Source: Armatimonadota bacterium (lineage in GTDB: Bacteria > Armatimonadota > Fimbriimonadia > Fimbriimonadales > Fimbriimonadaceae). From it: a DNA stretch of 64,000 nt. The stretch covers positions 1,364,001-1,428,000 of the forward strand of contig WGMG01000006.1 of assembly GCA_016125185.1 (NCBI GenBank). Reading direction: 5' to 3'. The position numbers and the translations under genes are program-made. Below, one piece after another: positions 44,267 to 52,058 of this stretch; within the stretch, counting starts at the first letter, position 1, and each line of letters begins with the position of its first letter. Below the pieces are notes generated by a model. It ran no database searches. It saw nothing but the letters and a program-made list of their open reading frames with translations, and was not told where the DNA came from.

Positions 44267-44548
44267 ATGCTACCAAGATCGGTGCAACTACATAGGCAAC
44301 CATACCCTGTATTGTCCTCGCCTGTCCAGAACTCGGAATACGATGATTTCCGCACTCTGCTTATTGAAGCAAGGGTGAAATCTGGCATAAGCCAACGTGA
44401 GCTTTGCAAGCGATTGAGCAAACCGCCGACCTACGTTACGAAGATCGAAAGCGGAGTCAGGCGCATTGATACCGTTGAGACAATCGCGTTCCTGAGAGAA
44501 GTCGGTGCTGATCCGCTCAAGTTCTTCTCAACGCTCTTGGAAGACTAA
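44267..44548 (+). CDS. XRE-family helix-turn-helix regulator
   Basis: 93 residues. LLIEARVKSGISQRELCKRL followed by TYVTKIESGVRRID is a Cro/CI-type HTH. No sensor domain. The first 25 residues are not conserved-looking and the true start may be later. As the only regulator in the element it could control the HEPN gene or the transposase (inference). Confidence 0.8.
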   Translation: MLPRSVQLHRQPYPVLSSPVQNSEYDDFRTLLIEARVKSGISQRELCKRLSKPPTYVTKIESGVRRIDTVETIAFLREVGADPLKFFSTLLED

Positions 44549-44691
44549 TCAGCGGCGGGTTTAGCCTTTCCGCTTTTTGGTTTTCCGGCCTTTACGATTC
44601 TTTCCGTTAGCTTTTTGAACGCCTGAAACTCTGCGCTTTGGTTTTGGTCCTCGGGTTGATTTCCTGATCCATTTGTTTTTGATTTTTTCAT
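44545..44691 (-). CDS. Small companion protein of the transposase
   Basis: 48 residues (MKKSKTNGSGNQPE, then FKKLTERIVKAGK and a Lys-rich tail). Its ATG overlaps the transposase stop (ATGA), so it is translationally coupled to it. Small Lys-rich ORFs with an F-x-x-L pattern are often seen after ISXO2-like transposases; the function is unknown. Confidence 0.55.
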   Translation of the reverse strand: MKKSKTNGSGNQPEDQNQSAEFQAFKKLTERIVKAGKPKSGKAKPAAD

Positions 44692-45635
44692 GCGATTGCT
44701 CCGGTGGCTAACACCTTTCCGGTTAGCTCTTTGTAGGGCAGCTTCTTTCCAACGATACATGAAACAGCTTTCAAGAAACGATCAGAATCCGTTCCTTTGC
44801 GTTCATTGAATCGGAAAACCTGTTCACCGACATATCGGAAAAGGTGCGTTGGCTCCACGCTTACATACGTTCCGCTGATCGTTCTTTTGAGAAGTGACCA
44901 GAAGTTCTCAATACCGTTAGTGTGGACGTTTCCGCGCACATACTCTTGTGCGTGGTGAATGACTTCGTGTTCGTAGTGATACTTCATGAAGTCGTATCCA
45001 TTGTGCTGATCTGTGTAGAGTTTTGATCCTCGCATAATGCTTTTCGTCAGCAGTTTCGTTACGGTTGGCCGATCCGGTTTCTGAATGACTTCTGCTTTCA
45101 CGCTTCCACCACGTTCCAGCATTCCTAGAACTGTTGTCTTTCCAAACGAACCACCAAGACCGCCGCGTTGTTCTCGTCGCCATTGGTGCATGTTCTTTGC
45201 CTTGCCGCCGATATATGTTTCGTCGGCCTCAATTTCACCGGACAGCTTATCAATCGTTCCGTTGTGAAGAGCTTCGCGGATGCGATGAAGCATGAACCAC
45301 GCCGTTTTCTGTGTGACGCCTAATGATCGGTGGATTTCATAAGAACTGATTCCATTCTTTGCGTTGGCAATAAGCCAAATCGCCGCAAGCCATTTATCGA
45401 GCGAGATTGGCGAGTCCTCAAAGATGGTTCCGATCTTGACCGAGAACTGCTTCTTGCAAGCCTTGCATTTCCAAATTCTGCGCGTTGAAAGGAACGAATG
45501 TTCTTTGCCGCCGCAGTGAGGACAAATAACATCATCGCCCCATCGAAGCGACTTTACAAACTCGAACGCTATCTGATCGTCCGAGAAATACCGCATCGCC
45601 TCCATCAGCGTCTTTGGCAGGTTCGTTGAATTCAT
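44688..45635 (-). CDS. IS1595 family (ISXO2-like) transposase
   Basis: 315 residues. An N-terminal zinc ribbon (CPHCGGKEH and CKACKKQF) and the ISXO2 DDE nuclease follow: EADETYIGGKAKN (first Asp), LYTDQHNGYDF (second Asp), and HTNGIENFWSLLKR (N/E region). Length is normal and no frameshift is seen, so the element may be active. Gene is followed by the coupled 48-residue ORF. Confidence 0.95.
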   Translation of the reverse strand: MNSTNLPKTLMEAMRYFSDDQIAFEFVKSLRWGDDVICPHCGGKEHSFLSTRRIWKCKACKKQFSVKIGTIFEDSPISLDKWLAAIWLIANAKNGISSYEIHRSLGVTQKTAWFMLHRIREALHNGTIDKLSGEIEADETYIGGKAKNMHQWRREQRGGLGGSFGKTTVLGMLERGGSVKAEVIQKPDRPTVTKLLTKSIMRGSKLYTDQHNGYDFMKYHYEHEVIHHAQEYVRGNVHTNGIENFWSLLKRTISGTYVSVEPTHLFRYVGEQVFRFNERKGTDSDRFLKAVSCIVGKKLPYKELTGKVLATGAIA

Positions 45636-45659
45636 TTGAACCTAGTATACCCTGAATTA

Positions 45660-45684
45660 GGTGTGTCATGTATATTATTGCCTC
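45660..45684 (-). repeat. Right terminal inverted repeat
   Basis: Read on the minus strand it starts GAGGCAATAATATAC and ends CACACC, pairing with 42838-42862 at 22 of 25 positions. Confidence 0.75.
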
Positions 45685-45693
45685 CTCAAGAGG
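45682..45693. repeat. Direct repeat at right end of the IS element
   Basis: CTCCTCAAGAGG, identical to 42830-42841 and in the same orientation. Removing one copy with the element restores the immunity frame. Confidence 0.6.
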
Positions 45694-45990
45694 GGTTGCT
45701 GTACCCAACTTTGGATTCTTGGTATAGCCAATCCAATATACGCCGACCTTCTCAACATACACCGTCTTTTCGTCGACACTGAAGAGGTATCGCAAGTGTA
45801 GTCGAGCTATATCGAGGGCTTGAAGCTTGGTTCGTACCAAACCATCAACGTTGGTGACTACACGGTGCGAGTTTTGCAACCAGTATTCGGTTGGCTTGTC
45901 GATGAGTTTGTCGGACTTTGTCTGGTGGCTGAAGCAGAAGACGAATGCACCGGCAAGACCAACGACCGCCAACAACTTTGTAACTTTCAC
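45682..45990 (-). pseudogene. NTF2-fold immunity gene, 5' part, split by IS1595
   Basis: From GTG 45990, 103 codons encode a signal-like start (MKVTKLLAVVGLAGAFVFCF), the helical VRTKLQALDIARLHLRYLF segment and YWIGYTKNPKLG, then run into the element. Joined to 42767-42829 the product is 123 residues and aligns with the frameshifted homologue at 42328-42710. It is of the NTF2-fold immunity type that protects against polymorphic toxins. Confidence 0.75.
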
Positions 45991-46045
45991 AGGTCATTTT
46001 AGACGTTGGCAAAGTCGCCTGTACAACCCCCGAGCTTACGCGGTG

Positions 46046-46354
46046 CTAAGCCTCGAGGGTGAGATCCCTTTCCAGTTCGGCTGGAACATCCCAATACGCT
46101 GACATGACGGTAATAAAGTTCTTGAGCGAAATTGTCTCCGTGTTCGAAACATCAAAGACATTGGCCAGACAGCTTTCCATGTCAAGCGCTCTGTCCCACT
46201 CTAGACTCCGGGGACCTAGGGCCAAGGTAAGGTGTTTCGTCTCTTGCTTTCCACTTCCTCGCGGGAACTTGACACCGTCCATATCCAAGATGTCTTTGGG
46301 CTCAAATCCCCACACACCGCCAATCCTGGTGCTATCGTCGCCTTCCAGTTTCAT
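46046..46354 (-). CDS. Candidate immunity protein (module B)
   Basis: 102 residues, acidic, beginning MKLEGDDSTRIGGVWGFEP. No family recognised. Its ATG overlaps the TGA of a short upstream frame ending FANIELDS (46351-46407), the same coupling seen for the toxin-immunity pair at 40258. The role is inferred from position. Confidence 0.55.
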   Translation of the reverse strand: MKLEGDDSTRIGGVWGFEPKDILDMDGVKFPRGSGKQETKHLTLALGPRSLEWDRALDMESCLANVFDVSNTETISLKNFITVMSAYWDVPAELERDLTLEA

Positions 46355-46407
46355 GAATCCAATTCGATATTAGCGAACGCCGCATCGTACCTTCTTGTTC
46401 CCACGTA
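46351..46407 (-). pseudogene. Toxin-tail remnant, module B
   Basis: An 18-codon open tail (YVGTRRYDAAFANIELDS) ending in TGA overlapped by the next ATG. It emerges from the 29-base hairpin repeat at 46404-46432. Interpretation as the end of a lost RHS toxin is inference. Confidence 0.4.
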
Positions 46408-46432
46408 TCCTCTCAGTCCCGAAATGCGGGGC
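46404..46432. repeat. 29-bp hairpin repeat, copy 1
   Basis: Shares 27 of 29 bases with 46982-47010. It contains a GTCCCG/CGGGGC stem and precedes module B on the minus strand. Confidence 0.7.
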
Positions 46433-46451
46433 CATACCATAGTCACAGTTG

Positions 46452-46475
46452 CATAACTCACCATGGTGAGTTATG
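46452..46475. repeat. 24-bp perfect palindrome
   Basis: CATAACTCACCA followed by its exact reverse complement; it includes the stop codon of the 46458-46877 gene. No T tract follows on either strand. Confidence 0.6.
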
Positions 46476-46877
46476 TAGCATTTTCTCCTCATCCTCGTCA
46501 GGAGGATGATTCGCGACAATAAGCTTCGGGCAACCTTCGAGACGCAGCTCGCCAAAGTCGAGCACTTCAAGGGGCATAGGATTTCCAATATCATAACAAT
46601 TAACCATCCAGGGCCGCAAATCGCCACTGGATAACGACATTAAGTCGGTAAGGCGAATTTCAATAACCACCCACTTATCTGGATAACTGCTATCTTTCAC
46701 GTGAAAGCGTCGTTTGCACAGCAAGTAGACTCGTTCAGTATTTTGCCACGATTCGTCGGTACTGCGAACTGCGTAATTTGGTACCTCATCACCTAAATTG
46801 GTCCAGGCGCGCATCACCTCGCATTCCCATAGGTACTGAGGAAGACCATCTGGCCATAAAGAGAAACGAGCTATCAT
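46458..46877 (-). CDS. Candidate immunity protein (module A)
   Basis: 139 residues (MIARFSLWPDGLPQYLWECE), with a central EVVI-type strand pattern (DKWVVIEIRLTDLMSL) and an acidic C-terminus. No named family recognised. Its ATG overlaps the TGA of a short toxin-like tail upstream, which suggests it was the immunity partner of a toxin now lost. Confidence 0.6.
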   Translation of the reverse strand: MIARFSLWPDGLPQYLWECEVMRAWTNLGDEVPNYAVRSTDESWQNTERVYLLCKRRFHVKDSSYPDKWVVIEIRLTDLMSLSSGDLRPWMVNCYDIGNPMPLEVLDFGELRLEGCPKLIVANHPPDEDEEKMLHNSPW

Positions 46878-46990
46878 TTTGACGGGTCTGTTGTCGGAGG
46901 CGGAATTAGCGGTCTCCCATCAACAGGAGCGACATGGAACTTCAATCTTAACGAGGGCCTCATCATGCCATTATGGATCTGCGTATCCTC
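46874..46990 (-). pseudogene. Toxin-tail remnant, module A
   Basis: A 38-codon open frame without a proper start, ending KFHVAPVDGRPLIPPP and TTDPSK, then TGA overlapping the next ATG. It starts at the 29-base hairpin repeat. Probably the C-terminal stub of an RHS-type toxin (inference from position and coupling). Confidence 0.45.
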
Positions 46991-47010
46991 TCAGCCCCGA
47001 AACGCGGGGC
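46982..47010. repeat. 29-bp hairpin repeat, copy 2
   Basis: Partner of 46404-46432; contains a perfect GCCCCG/CGGGGC stem with a five-base loop. It marks the upstream boundary of module A. The rest of the 46878-47112 gap shows nothing else recognisable. Confidence 0.7.
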
Positions 47011-47112
47011 AGATTGTCAGGTCTGGTCCGCCGAAGCATTAAGGCGAAGGCTGGAACGCGGGCCACACCAAATCATGGCTACCCAGCTCACGCAAGTGAC
47101 TCGTCAATCACC

Positions 47113-47511
47113 CTATTGGCCGCCGGAACCGCTTCCTAGCTTATCAAAGTAAGGACCACCAGCAATACCGTTCTTCTGCATGTACATAAGATATTCACCA
47201 TTGGGTAAAAAGAGCTTGAAAAGCCTATCCTTGTCCGAAATACTACTCCAGCGCTTACCTTGAAGCTTGGGGTTCATGTGGATTACAACGACTTCGGCGT
47301 TTTTCTTGATCGTCTGAACAGACCGGTAGGCAGGAGTATCAGGCTTCCAGTGAAAGTTAAGAATATCCTTCCAACAACTCAGCTTCCCGGTTTGTTTAGC
47401 GTACTCTACTACTACTGCGTATGCTGAATCGCACACCATAGAAGCTATCGAACCTCGACCAGGGTCTTGATTACATTTAATCAAAATTAATACAAGTCCG
47501 TTAGCCACCAT
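47113..47511 (-). CDS. Candidate immunity protein of the RHS toxin
   Basis: About 132 residues from ATG 47511, with GGAGGT upstream, starting 11 bases inside the RHS 3' end; an in-frame ATG at 47550 is possible. Content is mixed alpha/beta (VVVIHMNPKLQGKRW, LFLPNGEYLMYMQKNG). No family recognised; the assignment as immunity rests on its place directly after the toxin tip. Confidence 0.65.
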   Translation of the reverse strand: MVANGLVLILIKCNQDPGRGSIASMVCDSAYAVVVEYAKQTGKLSCWKDILNFHWKPDTPAYRSVQTIKKNAEVVVIHMNPKLQGKRWSSISDKDRLFKLFLPNGEYLMYMQKNGIAGGPYFDKLGSGSGGQ

Positions 47512-50500
47512 TATATTTTTTATACCTCCTTTGGAGTTCTCTTTGTTCATTTATTACTTGATAAAGTGGGCTACCTCTATATTTAGGCATTAGTTCATTA
47601 CACCTTTTTATGGTTTTATCACATGCCCTAACTTCCTTCTCATTCTTTGAAAACTTGCTTCCCATGTCATCCACATGCTGTAGCTCATGAGTGAGGATGA
47701 GTGCGAGTTCCAATTCACGCTTACCTAAAACAATGTCGTTTCCGCTATCTTCCAGATTCTTAAAGTAGGTTCGAGCTATCGTGATCCTCTTCTTGCCTTC
47801 ACTCGGAACTTCCGCGGCAGCCCGTGACGGCTTCCCATTATTATCTAAAAAGGGCTCCCCGGATTCATTTTTCACCATACTCATTTTATCGTCATCCTCA
47901 ATAAATAGCCCTGAATCTGGGTCCGGATCATTGAGCAGCTTTAGTAAGGCATCCGCATCATCTGCATACCCTTCTTCGCGAAGTTTACCGGCTACTTCCT
48001 GAACTCTCTTGCCCTCAGTTGAGTCAGGAAGAATTTTCTCTTTTAGTCCTGTAGAATCAACCGCCTTGAGCGGGTTATTCTTAGCATATCGATACCAGTT
48101 CCGGCCGTCTCGAACTGGATCCCTCGAAATAAATCGCCCCGTCTCGGGGTCGTAATAGCGGTGTCCGAGAAGCTTGAGGCCGGATTCGGCGTCTTCTTGG
48201 TAGCCGAAGTTCGCGGCGAATCCCTTTTGGGTGAGAGAACTTCCGACATGCGTCGCGTTGCCGAAGGCATCATAGGTTGCGGTGTCCGTTACCGTACCGC
48301 TAGCCGTCATCGCTTTCATCGAGCCGAGGCGGTCCGTGTGAACGAAGCTCGTCGTGCTTCCCGTCTTCTCAGAGATGCCGGGGACCATCGAGGCAAGACC
48401 GTCGGAGAGCACCGGAGCGGTCACGCCTATGCCGTCACGCTTGTACGTCCGACTTCCGAACGGTCCACTTTTGGCGGTTCGTGTTCCCAGGCCATTATAC
48501 GTGTAGTTTGTCGCGGTAGTCCCATACACGGTCGCGCTCGTCATCCGGTCGTCGTAGTCCCATGTGAAGTTGCGCGTGTAGAGGCCAGTTACGGAGGTCA
48601 TGCGGCCGGCATTGTCCCAGTTGTAGTAAGCCGTACCGTTGGACTTCGCCAAAGTTTGGAGCTTGTCGGCCGCATCGTACGTGTACGTGTCAACGTTGAT
48701 CCCCGACGTTTTCGTCAGGCGGTTGCCGTTGTGGTCGTAGGTGTACCCATAGCTATAGCCACCGCTTTGACTCTCCGTCTTGAGCTGGTCGATATCATCA
48801 TAGGTGTAACTTGTCGAGACCGAGTTCACCACCTTTGACATTAGGTTGTTGACGTAGTCGTAGTTGTACGTTTCCTGATGGAATACGCCCGAAGCGTTCG
48901 AGTGGGCGATGTAGTTCAGTCGGTCGTTGCCATCGTAGTCATAGCTGGTGCTTGTGGCACCGTCGCTCTTGGTTCTAAGTCGCCCGTACGAGTCATAGCC
49001 AAACGTCGTCGACACGCCATCCGCGCTCTTCGAGATGCCGGTCAGCTTCTCGTTGGTGTACGTGTAGAGGGTGTCGTTCCCGCCTTCGGTGAGCTTGGTG
49101 CGACGGTTCCACTGGTCGTAAACGTAGTCCATCGTGCCCTGCGGAGTCACGAGCTGAGTCACGTTGTCGCCGTTGTCGTAAGTCCAACTCGACGTACCGG
49201 TGCTGTCGACCATGTTCGTCTGGCGACCATCGTAATCGTACGCAAGGGTCGTCGGCGTGCCGGTGGGGTACGTGACCGTCGTCAGATTGTCGGTGTCATC
49301 GTAGGCATACTGGATCGTTTGGCTCAGACCGTTGATGCGACGGGTCTGGTTGCCATTTCCGTCGAATTTATACTGCTCGTTCGTACCATCGGCAAACAGA
49401 ATCTGCTTCAGTTCTCCACGATACGTGTAGTAGTAGTACCGGTAGTACCCGTTGCCATTCTGAACGGACGTCAGGTTGCCGTCGGCGTCGAAATTGTAGT
49501 GTTCAGTGTCGCCTCGGGCATTGTCGACCGATGTCACTCGCCCAATGCCATCTCGGTGCAATGTCGTCGTGCGACTAAGAGGATCGGTGGCAGTCGAAAT
49601 GTCGCCGATGGCATTCATCACGACCGAGGCGGTCGCCGAGTCGAACCGCGTCGTGCTTGTTAGCCGCCCCCAATCGTCGTAATAGAAGTTGGAGGTGCGG
49701 TTGCGGTTGTCCGTGACGGAAATCGGCTTGCCCAGCAACTTTCCGGTTCCGTAAGTGATCGTCGCGGAGCCATCGGGTGTCACCACGTTGTTCGGAAGAT
49801 ACGCAGAGTTATAGTTGATCTGAGTCGTGACACCTTCCGCACTCGCGGTCGCCATCGAACCATCGCTGTTGTAGGTGTAGGTCCCCAACGTGTGGCTATT
49901 GCCATCCACCACGCTCGTCAGCGTGCCCGGAATCGTCCCGCGATTGTAGTACGTCGTGACGCCCCGAGCATCCTTGGCCGTAACAATGTCATTCCAGGAG
50001 TTGTAGGTCGCCTCGTTGTCCTTACCCGCCGCATATTGACGCGGATCCTGGGTGCTCAGTACGTTGGCAAACGCATCGTAGATGTAACGGTACACATGGC
50101 CGCGGGCGTCGGTGTACTGGCTGACGTTGTAGTACTGGTCGTACTTGTAGCCGGTGATGAAGTTCTCTTGGTCCTTGATCTGAGTCAGGAGGCCGCCATC
50201 GTAGTACTCGGTCGTTTTGACTCCGCTTGGCTCAACGAACTCGGTCGACCCACTGTTGTAGTTGTAGGTGTAAACCGGATTGTTCGAGTTGCCGTTGCCG
50301 TAAACCGGGAGCTTGAAGGTCTTGAGGCGATTGGTGTCGTAGGTCTGCACCCACTGCCGCCCGAGGACGTCGGTTTCCGTTAGAATCGGGGCGCAAGAGG
50401 AGTAGTCGGCTGCTGTGTATCCATACGTAAACGTTTCGGTCGGCCGCGTTCCGCTGAGGGTCGGATAAGTAATGCCGCCCATCGTGATGCTGTGGTCGGT

Positions 50501-51868
50501 GGAGCGGAAGCCATAGCCCAGGTCCCACACCCGATTGCCGGGCGCGGTGACTTTGCTAAAGTAAGCCGTCGACATGCCAGCATACATGCCCGACTGACTG
50601 TAGTTGGAATACCAAGAGTCATTGAGCTCGATGTAATCGCCGGTGGGAGACTGGATGCGCAGGATGCCCGGAGCTGAAGTGGTCGCCCCCAGAATCCGGC
50701 TGATCGTCACCGTGTTTCCGTATCGATCATGGTAAGAAGTCAGTTTCCCATGCTGGTTGAACACGTACGTCATCTGCGACTTCGTACGGAGAAGCCATTG
50801 AGTCGGAGTCGTCCCCGCATCGCCATTGGGGATCAGGACATCGTAGAACCCAGTGGGCGGGAAGAAAACGCCGGCGAAGCTGCTATTCGGTACGACGTAC
50901 TTGAAGACTAGGCGGCGACCGTCGGGATAGGTCACGACAGCGGTCGAAAGATTGTTGGTCAGGTTGCGGCCCGTGTACGTAACGCTGAAGTCGATGTTTG
51001 AGCGCCAACCCTTGCCCCAGCCAATATCGTTCGCGTCTTGGTTGTTATGGTAGAGGGTCAGACCAAACGGAACTCCGCCCTTGACCTTCCAGCCTACGAT
51101 GGGAACCGTGGTGAGGCGATTGCCGGTTTGCGTGTTGACTTGACCGCTGGCGAACTCCGATCCGCCACCTGCGCGGGTGCCTTCCCAAGGGAAAGAACTG
51201 CCGGCATGAGCGCCGTTTCCGCCAGACCCAATAATCGTGCTTCCGGTGGTCCCGCCATCGGTCGAACCCGTCGTGCTGGTGGTGCTGCCGGTTGTCGATG
51301 TGGTGCTGGTGGTGGATGTCGTACTAGTGGTCGAAGTCGATGTGGAACCGGTCGTGAAGGTTGAGTCTCCGATCGTGCCGGTTGTGCTACTCGTCGTAGA
51401 AGTGGTCGAAGTTGTCGAGGTCGTACTCGTCGTCGAAGTCGAGTTGGTGTTCGGGTTGATGCCTCCGCCCGGCGTTGAATCGGGATCGGACTGATTCTTC
51501 GGGGCAGGTTCGGGGCGGCCATAGAGAGCGCCATCATCGCCTGGGTCGACGTAGGCAGGATTGGAAAGGGGCAGAAGCGCCGCTTCGGACTGCTGACCAA
51601 CTTGAATCTGCGACGCTGTCTCGATTTGTCCTAGGTCGTCGGCCGAGTAAAAGTCACCTCGGTTGTCCGGCTGCACAATCGGGTTCGAGATGGTTCCCGG
51701 CGACACCGGTGACTCGGTATAGTCCGTGCTGAGGAACATGCTCAGGTTGGCGGCAACCGACGTAAAGACGCTGTTGAAGCCCTGTGCCGACGACGTATAC
51801 GCCATCAGCACGGCAGCAAAAACGCTCACAATCTTGAACGAACGACGACTTCTGTCCCGAAAGGCCAT
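47501..51868 (-). CDS. Secreted RHS-repeat protein with metallopeptidase-like toxin tip
   Basis: 1455 residues from ATG 51868 (TTG 51874 also in frame). Signal peptide; Ser/Thr-rich linker of TST repeats (about 140-215); N-terminal domain; long series of YD repeats (TYDANG-type, about 500-1150); RHS core (HTDRLGSMKAM, GHRYYDPETGRFISRDP, NNPLKAVDSTGL); then a variable 190-residue tip with HELQH near 1394, a zincin-type HExxH site, after LALILT. RHS shells encapsulate and release such tips into rivals. Sec-type export and no T6SS genes here. Immunity gene follows immediately. Confidence 0.93.
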   Translation of the reverse strand: MAFRDRSRRSFKIVSVFAAVLMAYTSSAQGFNSVFTSVAANLSMFLSTDYTESPVSPGTISNPIVQPDNRGDFYSADDLGQIETASQIQVGQQSEAALLPLSNPAYVDPGDDGALYGRPEPAPKNQSDPDSTPGGGINPNTNSTSTTSTTSTTSTTSTTSSTTGTIGDSTFTTGSTSTSTTSTTSTTSTTSTTGSTTSTTGSTDGGTTGSTIIGSGGNGAHAGSSFPWEGTRAGGGSEFASGQVNTQTGNRLTTVPIVGWKVKGGVPFGLTLYHNNQDANDIGWGKGWRSNIDFSVTYTGRNLTNNLSTAVVTYPDGRRLVFKYVVPNSSFAGVFFPPTGFYDVLIPNGDAGTTPTQWLLRTKSQMTYVFNQHGKLTSYHDRYGNTVTISRILGATTSAPGILRIQSPTGDYIELNDSWYSNYSQSGMYAGMSTAYFSKVTAPGNRVWDLGYGFRSTDHSITMGGITYPTLSGTRPTETFTYGYTAADYSSCAPILTETDVLGRQWVQTYDTNRLKTFKLPVYGNGNSNNPVYTYNYNSGSTEFVEPSGVKTTEYYDGGLLTQIKDQENFITGYKYDQYYNVSQYTDARGHVYRYIYDAFANVLSTQDPRQYAAGKDNEATYNSWNDIVTAKDARGVTTYYNRGTIPGTLTSVVDGNSHTLGTYTYNSDGSMATASAEGVTTQINYNSAYLPNNVVTPDGSATITYGTGKLLGKPISVTDNRNRTSNFYYDDWGRLTSTTRFDSATASVVMNAIGDISTATDPLSRTTTLHRDGIGRVTSVDNARGDTEHYNFDADGNLTSVQNGNGYYRYYYYTYRGELKQILFADGTNEQYKFDGNGNQTRRINGLSQTIQYAYDDTDNLTTVTYPTGTPTTLAYDYDGRQTNMVDSTGTSSWTYDNGDNVTQLVTPQGTMDYVYDQWNRRTKLTEGGNDTLYTYTNEKLTGISKSADGVSTTFGYDSYGRLRTKSDGATSTSYDYDGNDRLNYIAHSNASGVFHQETYNYDYVNNLMSKVVNSVSTSYTYDDIDQLKTESQSGGYSYGYTYDHNGNRLTKTSGINVDTYTYDAADKLQTLAKSNGTAYYNWDNAGRMTSVTGLYTRNFTWDYDDRMTSATVYGTTATNYTYNGLGTRTAKSGPFGSRTYKRDGIGVTAPVLSDGLASMVPGISEKTGSTTSFVHTDRLGSMKAMTASGTVTDTATYDAFGNATHVGSSLTQKGFAANFGYQEDAESGLKLLGHRYYDPETGRFISRDPVRDGRNWYRYAKNNPLKAVDSTGLKEKILPDSTEGKRVQEVAGKLREEGYADDADALLKLLNDPDPDSGLFIEDDDKMSMVKNESGEPFLDNNGKPSRAAAEVPSEGKKRITIARTYFKNLEDSGNDIVLGKRELELALILTHELQHVDDMGSKFSKNEKEVRACDKTIKRCNELMPKYRGSPLYQVINEQRELQRRYKKYNGG

Positions 51869-51950
51869 AACCAAAAACCCCGTACCTCTCCCGGCATTTG
51901 CGCGGGCAAAAGTACTTTCGCGTTACATCTTATCGCAGGACTATTGGAAA

Positions 51951-51956
51951 TGTATA
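51951..51956 (-). promoter_or_regulatory. Possible -10 of the RHS gene
   Basis: TATACA on the minus strand lies in the AT-rich 190-base gap upstream of the RHS gene, about 85 bases from its ATG. Weak support. Confidence 0.25.
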
Positions 51957-52058
51957 AGAGAATTTAAGAATTTTAATGATAGATAATTTTTTATTGTTCA
52001 AATCTAAGGACAAAAATCTTACTAGCCCCTATTTGCGTCGGAACGAAGGGCCCAAAGG

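Larger units (their letters stand above)
42838..45684. mobile_element. IS1595/ISXO2-like element with passenger genes
   Basis: About 2.85 kb bounded by 25-bp inverted repeats and a 12-bp direct repeat. It encodes an ISXO2-type transposase with a small overlapping companion gene and three passengers: a HEPN-like protein, a membrane-anchored FxLYD-like protein and an XRE regulator. It sits inside an NTF2-fold immunity gene whose frame is restored by exact excision. IS1595 elements with passenger genes are known; this cargo set is not one I recognise. Confidence 0.8.

Noticed and set aside
46879-47139. Plus-strand frame between the immunity genes
   Set aside because: No ribosome site and no family resemblance; the minus strand carries the toxin-tail remnant here.
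48161-50383. Long plus-strand frames opposite the RHS gene
   Set aside because: Valine- and arginine-rich shadows produced by the repetitive YD-repeat codons.
51869-51960. Possible c-di-GMP (GEMM) riboswitch in the RHS leader
   Set aside because: A CGCAAA and GCC-like pattern with a CCCG/CGGG stem is present, but the conserved GEMM tetraloop-receptor order is not visible, so it is treated as an ordinary AT-rich promoter region.
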